A stretch of DNA of 8,270 bases from positions 1 through 8,270 of the forward strand of contig JBFGDZ010000158.1 in assembly GCA_041580375.1 (NCBI GenBank), written 5' to 3'. Source of the stretch: JAPUIN01 sp041580375 (GTDB lineage Bacteria > Acidobacteriota > Polarisedimenticolia > Gp22-AA2). The notes under the pieces are model-generated. The model was not told where the DNA came from. It saw only the letters and a program-made list of their open reading frames with translations, and searched no databases. The position numbers were made by a program, and so were the translations under genes. Positions 6,288 to 8,270 of this stretch are shown piece by piece (the stretch's first letter is position 1; every line of letters starts with the position of its first letter).

Positions 6288-6306
6288 TCCCGGAACGGAT
6301 CCGGGA
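6288..6306 (+). other. Inverted repeat in the leader of the DUF3467 operon
   Basis: TCCCGGA (6288-6294) and TCCGGGA (6300-6306) form a perfect 7-bp stem around a 5-nt loop, placed right after the predicted transcription start near 6285. No T-run follows, so it is not an intrinsic terminator. It could stabilise the transcript or serve as an operator. Confidence 0.45.
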
Positions 6307-6338
6307 TGCGCCTCGATCACGACGGGGGGCGAAGGACG

Positions 6339-6629
6339 ATGGGCCAACCACCGAAGGACATCCAGCTCCGCGCGCGCATCGACGAGGCGGTGGCCGAGGG
6401 GATCTACGTCAATTGCGCCAGCATCGCGCACAACCGTTCGGAGTTCATCATCGACTTCGGCCGCATCGTGCCGAACAGCAGCGAGGTGAAGATCCTGGCC
6501 CGCGTTCTCACGACGCCGCTCGTCGTCAAGCAGCTGCACCGCGCGCTCGGGCAGAACATCGAGCAGTACGAGAAGAAATTCGGCGACATCGCGGGGGATG
6601 AGGACGGCCTCAAGCGCGTGGGGTTCTGA
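6339..6629 (+). CDS. DUF3467 domain protein
   Basis: This 96-residue cytoplasmic protein has no known function. It shows the DUF3467 pattern almost end to end: EGIYVNCASIAHNRSEFIID, then DFGRIVPNSSEVKILAR, then a C-terminal helix with QLHRALGQNIEQYEKKFGDI. The acidic tail DEDGLKRVGF is short. I start at ATG 6339, where the conserved region begins and AAGGA lies just upstream; an earlier in-frame ATG at 6306 lies inside the leader inverted repeat and would add only unconserved residues. It is the first gene of a three-gene operon, ending 2 nt before the next start. Confidence 0.88.
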   Translation: MGQPPKDIQLRARIDEAVAEGIYVNCASIAHNRSEFIIDFGRIVPNSSEVKILARVLTTPLVVKQLHRALGQNIEQYEKKFGDIAGDEDGLKRVGF

Positions 6630-6631
6630 TC

Positions 6632-6904
6632 GTGGGGCGCTCGTCCCTGCAGTTCTGGCATTTGATCGTGATCGTGCTGCTGGCCGCCATGCTCGGCACC
6701 GCCGTCGGGGACATTCTCGGCAAGCTCTTTCCGGAAGGCTCGCCCGGGCGGATCCTCTCCGCGGGCGTCTACATCGGCACGCGCAGTCCCTGGGATCTCG
6801 ATCTCCGCGTCCTGCAGCTGACCTTCGGGCTCGGGATTCGCCTGAGCCTGCTGGGCGGCATCGGAGCCGTGATCGGACTCATCGTGTTCTTCCGGCGGCT
6901 CTGA
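6632..6904 (+). CDS. DUF4321 small membrane protein
   Basis: This 90-residue protein has two hydrophobic segments, LIVIVLLAAMLGTAVGDILG near the N-terminus and LLGGIGAVIGLIVFF at the C-terminus, separated by a short outside loop with SPWDLDLRVLQLTFGLG. That arrangement and the GTAVGDILG and LDL..LQLTFG motifs match DUF4321, which often sits immediately before maf, as here. The GTG start at 6632 follows the DUF3467 stop by 2 nt, so translation is probably coupled. Function unknown; the genomic link to maf hints at a role near the cell envelope or division. Confidence 0.85.
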   Translation: MGRSSLQFWHLIVIVLLAAMLGTAVGDILGKLFPEGSPGRILSAGVYIGTRSPWDLDLRVLQLTFGLGIRLSLLGGIGAVIGLIVFFRRL

Positions 6905-6917
6905 GGCGTCCCGGCCC

Positions 6918-7496
6918 ATGTCCGCTCGAACCATCGTGCTGGCCTCGGCGTCCCCACGGCGGGCCACCCTGCTGCGCCAGGCCGGACTGACGTTCTCCGT
7001 GCGCCCCTCGGCGATCGACGAGACACCGCGCTCGGGCGAGCTCCCCGGGCAGCTCGCCGAGCGTCTTGCCCGCGACAAGGCGCTCGCCGCCGAACCGCCG
7101 CCCGCGCCGGGGCTGGTCATCGCCGCGGACACCATCGTCGTCAGCGATGGGCGCGTTCTCTCCAAGCCGCGCGACTCCGCCGACGCGCGCGGCATGCTGA
7201 CCCTTCTCGCCGGCCGCATGCACGAGGTGATCACCGCCCTGGCGCTGCGCGCCGTCCCGGAGGGTGACTGCATCGTGGAGCGGGCCGTGTCGCGCGTCGA
7301 GTTCTCCCCTCTCACCGGCGGTCAGATCGACTGGTACGTGTCGACCGGGGAAGGCGCCGACAAGGCCGGCGCCTACGCCCTTCAGGGGATCGGGGCTCTC
7401 CTGATCCGATCGATCGAGGGAAGTTACACGAACGTGATCGGCCTGCCTCTCGAGCGCCTCTATCCTCACCTCAGGCGATACGGCGTCCTGCCCTGA
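6918..7496 (+). CDS. maf: Maf-family nucleoside triphosphate pyrophosphatase
   Basis: This 192-residue cytoplasmic house-cleaning enzyme hydrolyses non-canonical or selected NTPs to the monophosphate and pyrophosphate; Maf proteins are also linked to septum formation. Visible motifs are LASASPRR at 8-15, IDET at 33-36, AADT at 69-72 with the catalytic Asp71, KP at 83-84, TGEGADKAGAYALQG at 143-157 and YTNVIGLPL at 170-178. Arg in SPRR, Lys83 and Gln156 match the YhdE-type (dTTP/UTP) subgroup rather than the YceF type (m7GTP). The full length is normal. The ATG at 6918 follows the DUF4321 stop by 13 nt, with GAGG upstream. It is the last gene of its operon. Confidence 0.95.
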   Translation: MSARTIVLASASPRRATLLRQAGLTFSVRPSAIDETPRSGELPGQLAERLARDKALAAEPPPAPGLVIAADTIVVSDGRVLSKPRDSADARGMLTLLAGRMHEVITALALRAVPEGDCIVERAVSRVEFSPLTGGQIDWYVSTGEGADKAGAYALQGIGALLIRSIEGSYTNVIGLPLERLYPHLRRYGVLP

Positions 7497-7528
7497 TCCC
7501 GCAGCTTCGCGCGAATCGAGCGCGCGCC

Positions 7529-7557
7529 TTGATGCGCGGCGCGGGCCGACCTAGATT
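7529..7557 (+). promoter_or_regulatory. Promoter of the ferredoxin-like gene
   Basis: TTGATG (7529-7534) and TAGATT (7552-7557) are 17 nt apart in the gap after maf. Transcription would start near 7564, leaving a short leader that contains the strong AGGAGG at 7579-7584. Confidence 0.65.
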
Positions 7558-7586
7558 CATACGGGTGATCCCGAAAGCAGGAGGTC

Positions 7587-7880
7587 GTGCGCGCGGTGGT
7601 GGAAACGGCGGTCCTCGAACCTTACGAGAAGCTCATCCGCATCACCATCAATGGGCGCGTGTACGAGGTGCCCGAGAACAACACCCTGCTGCGGGTGCTG
7701 CAGTACATGAATCTCGAGCTCGCCTACAGCAAGTACTGCTGGAACGGCGACTGCCGCAACTGCGCGTTCCGCTACGTGTCCCGCAAGACCGGCAACGAGG
7801 TCGAGGCGCTCGGCTGCCAGATGCGCTGCTTTCCTGAAATGGTGATCAGGAAGATGCCCGAGGGCGTCGACCTGAACTGA
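7587..7880 (+). CDS. Small 2Fe-2S ferredoxin-like protein
   Basis: This protein of up to 97 residues has a beta-grasp ferredoxin pattern: two N-terminal strands (IRITINGRVYEVPENN), a helix (TLLRVLQYMNL), then the cluster loop C51-x4-C56-x2-C59 (YCWNGDCRNC) and Cys77. C-x4-C-x2-C plus a distant Cys is the usual [2Fe-2S] ligand set; Cys81 is a fifth, non-standard cysteine. It probably carries electrons in the cytoplasm; the partner is unknown. The start is uncertain: GTG 7587 is only 2 nt after AGGAGG, while GTG 7596 is 11 nt away and 7599 is 14. All give the same domain. It has its own promoter and its last 35 nt overlap the end of gcvPB on the other strand. Confidence 0.82.
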   Translation: MRAVVETAVLEPYEKLIRITINGRVYEVPENNTLLRVLQYMNLELAYSKYCWNGDCRNCAFRYVSRKTGNEVEALGCQMRCFPEMVIRKMPEGVDLN

Positions 7881-8270
7881 CCGCGGACGGACCGCGCGGC
7901 GACTCGTTCGGAGCGGTCCAGCGGAGCACGGGATGCCGCGCGGCGCCCACCTCGTCCAGGCGGCGGACCGGGGTCGTGTGCGGGGCCGTCCGCACGATCT
8001 CGGGGTCGTTGCGCACTTCCTCGTCGATGCGCAGCAACGCCTCGATGAAGGCATCGAGCTCCTCCCGGCTCTCGGTCTCCGTCGGCTCGATCATCAGCGC
8101 GCCCTTCACGATGAGCGGAAAATAGATCGTGGGAGGATGGAAGCCGTAGTCCATGAGCCGCTTCGCGATGTCCAGCGTGTGCACGCCGTGCGCCTCCTGG
8201 TTCCGGTCCGAGACGACCACCTCGTGCAGGGAGTCGGACGCATAAGGCAGGTGGTAGGCCGGCACGATCC
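7846..8270 (-). CDS. gcvPB: Glycine dehydrogenase (decarboxylating) subunit 2, C-terminal part
   Basis: This partial gene runs off the right edge; about 140 C-terminal residues are visible. It is the P-protein of the glycine cleavage system, which decarboxylates glycine with pyridoxal phosphate and passes the aminomethyl group to the lipoyl H-protein. The visible segment is highly typical of the split-type subunit 2: LDIAKRLMDYGFHPPTIYFP, then KGALMIEPTETESREELDAF, then APHTTPVRRLDEVGAARHPV. The catalytic lysine lies in the missing part. Family members usually end near the PVLRW segment; here about 22 residues rich in Ser, Pro and Arg follow before the stop, and that extension overlaps the 3' end of the ferredoxin gene. 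Confidence 0.95.
   Translation of the reverse strand, partial: IVPAYHLPYASDSLHEVVVSDRNQEAHGVHTLDIAKRLMDYGFHPPTIYFPLIVKGALMIEPTETESREELDAFIEALLRIDEEVRNDPEIVRTAPHTTPVRRLDEVGAARHPVLRWTAPNESPRGPSAVSSGRRPRASS

Noticed and set aside
4681..6489. Long open frame on the plus strand across the tetraheme gene
   Set aside because: It is the GC-rich antisense shadow of the real gene. The composition is dominated by Arg, Gly, Asp and Glu with no recognisable domain, and it runs across two promoters.
7497..7528. GC-rich inverted repeats after maf as a terminator
   Set aside because: The GCGCG/CGCGC pairing is expected in such sequence and is not followed by a T-run.
1..8270. CRISPR arrays, tRNA or rRNA genes, insertion sequences or prophage
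   Set aside because: No regularly spaced repeats, cloverleaf-like sequence, transposase or phage genes were seen. The only repeat of note is a short linker-coding duplication at 5046-5088.

Overview
The window is GC-rich bacterial chromosome, densely coded on both strands. It looks Gram-negative: there is a periplasmic c-type multiheme protein, an MltG lytic transglycosylase and a two-subunit glycine dehydrogenase. Gene style and content would fit Acidobacteriota or a similar deep-branching soil or subsurface phylum, but that is a guess from flavour, not a placement.

Layout. Positions 1-1959 (minus): an ABC-2 exporter operon of ATPase, six-segment permease and the first 17 codons of a third gene, behind a clear TTGACA/TAATTT promoter. 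Positions 1972-2676 (minus): an unrecognised two-helix membrane protein. Positions 2855-3067 (plus): a 70-residue Cys/His zinc-finger-like protein, divergent from the membrane protein and overlapping the 3' end of mltG. Positions 3024-4582 (minus): ruvX-mltG, overlapping genes. Positions 4654-6135 (minus): a UshA-like/cytochrome c554-like tetraheme protein. Positions 6339-7496 (plus): the DUF3467-DUF4321-maf operon. Positions 7587-7880 (plus): a small 2Fe-2S ferredoxin-like protein. Positions 7846-8270 (minus): the C-terminal part of glycine dehydrogenase subunit 2 (gcvPB), cut by the window edge.

The most important item is the tetraheme gene. Its reading frame contains an in-frame TGA (5976..5974) that I read as selenocysteine. 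The signal peptide and the first half of an E-P-C-G-x motif lie before it, and the rest of the motif (GGLARR), the UshA-like domain and four CXXCH heme sites lie after it in the same frame. A 7-bp GC-rich hairpin with a GGA apical loop starts 21 nt after the TGA, with its loop 28 nt away, which fits a bacterial SECIS element. Standard gene calling would split this into a short secreted peptide and a 413-residue protein that has heme sites but no export signal. The joined product is a 493-residue exported selenoprotein cytochrome with a Cys-Gly-Sec motif beside a phosphoesterase metal site that seems degenerate.

Several intergenic regions carry recognisable sigma70-type promoters, mostly with 17-nt spacers, so the transcription units can be drawn with fair confidence. 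I saw no tRNA, rRNA, CRISPR array, insertion sequence or convincing intrinsic terminator.
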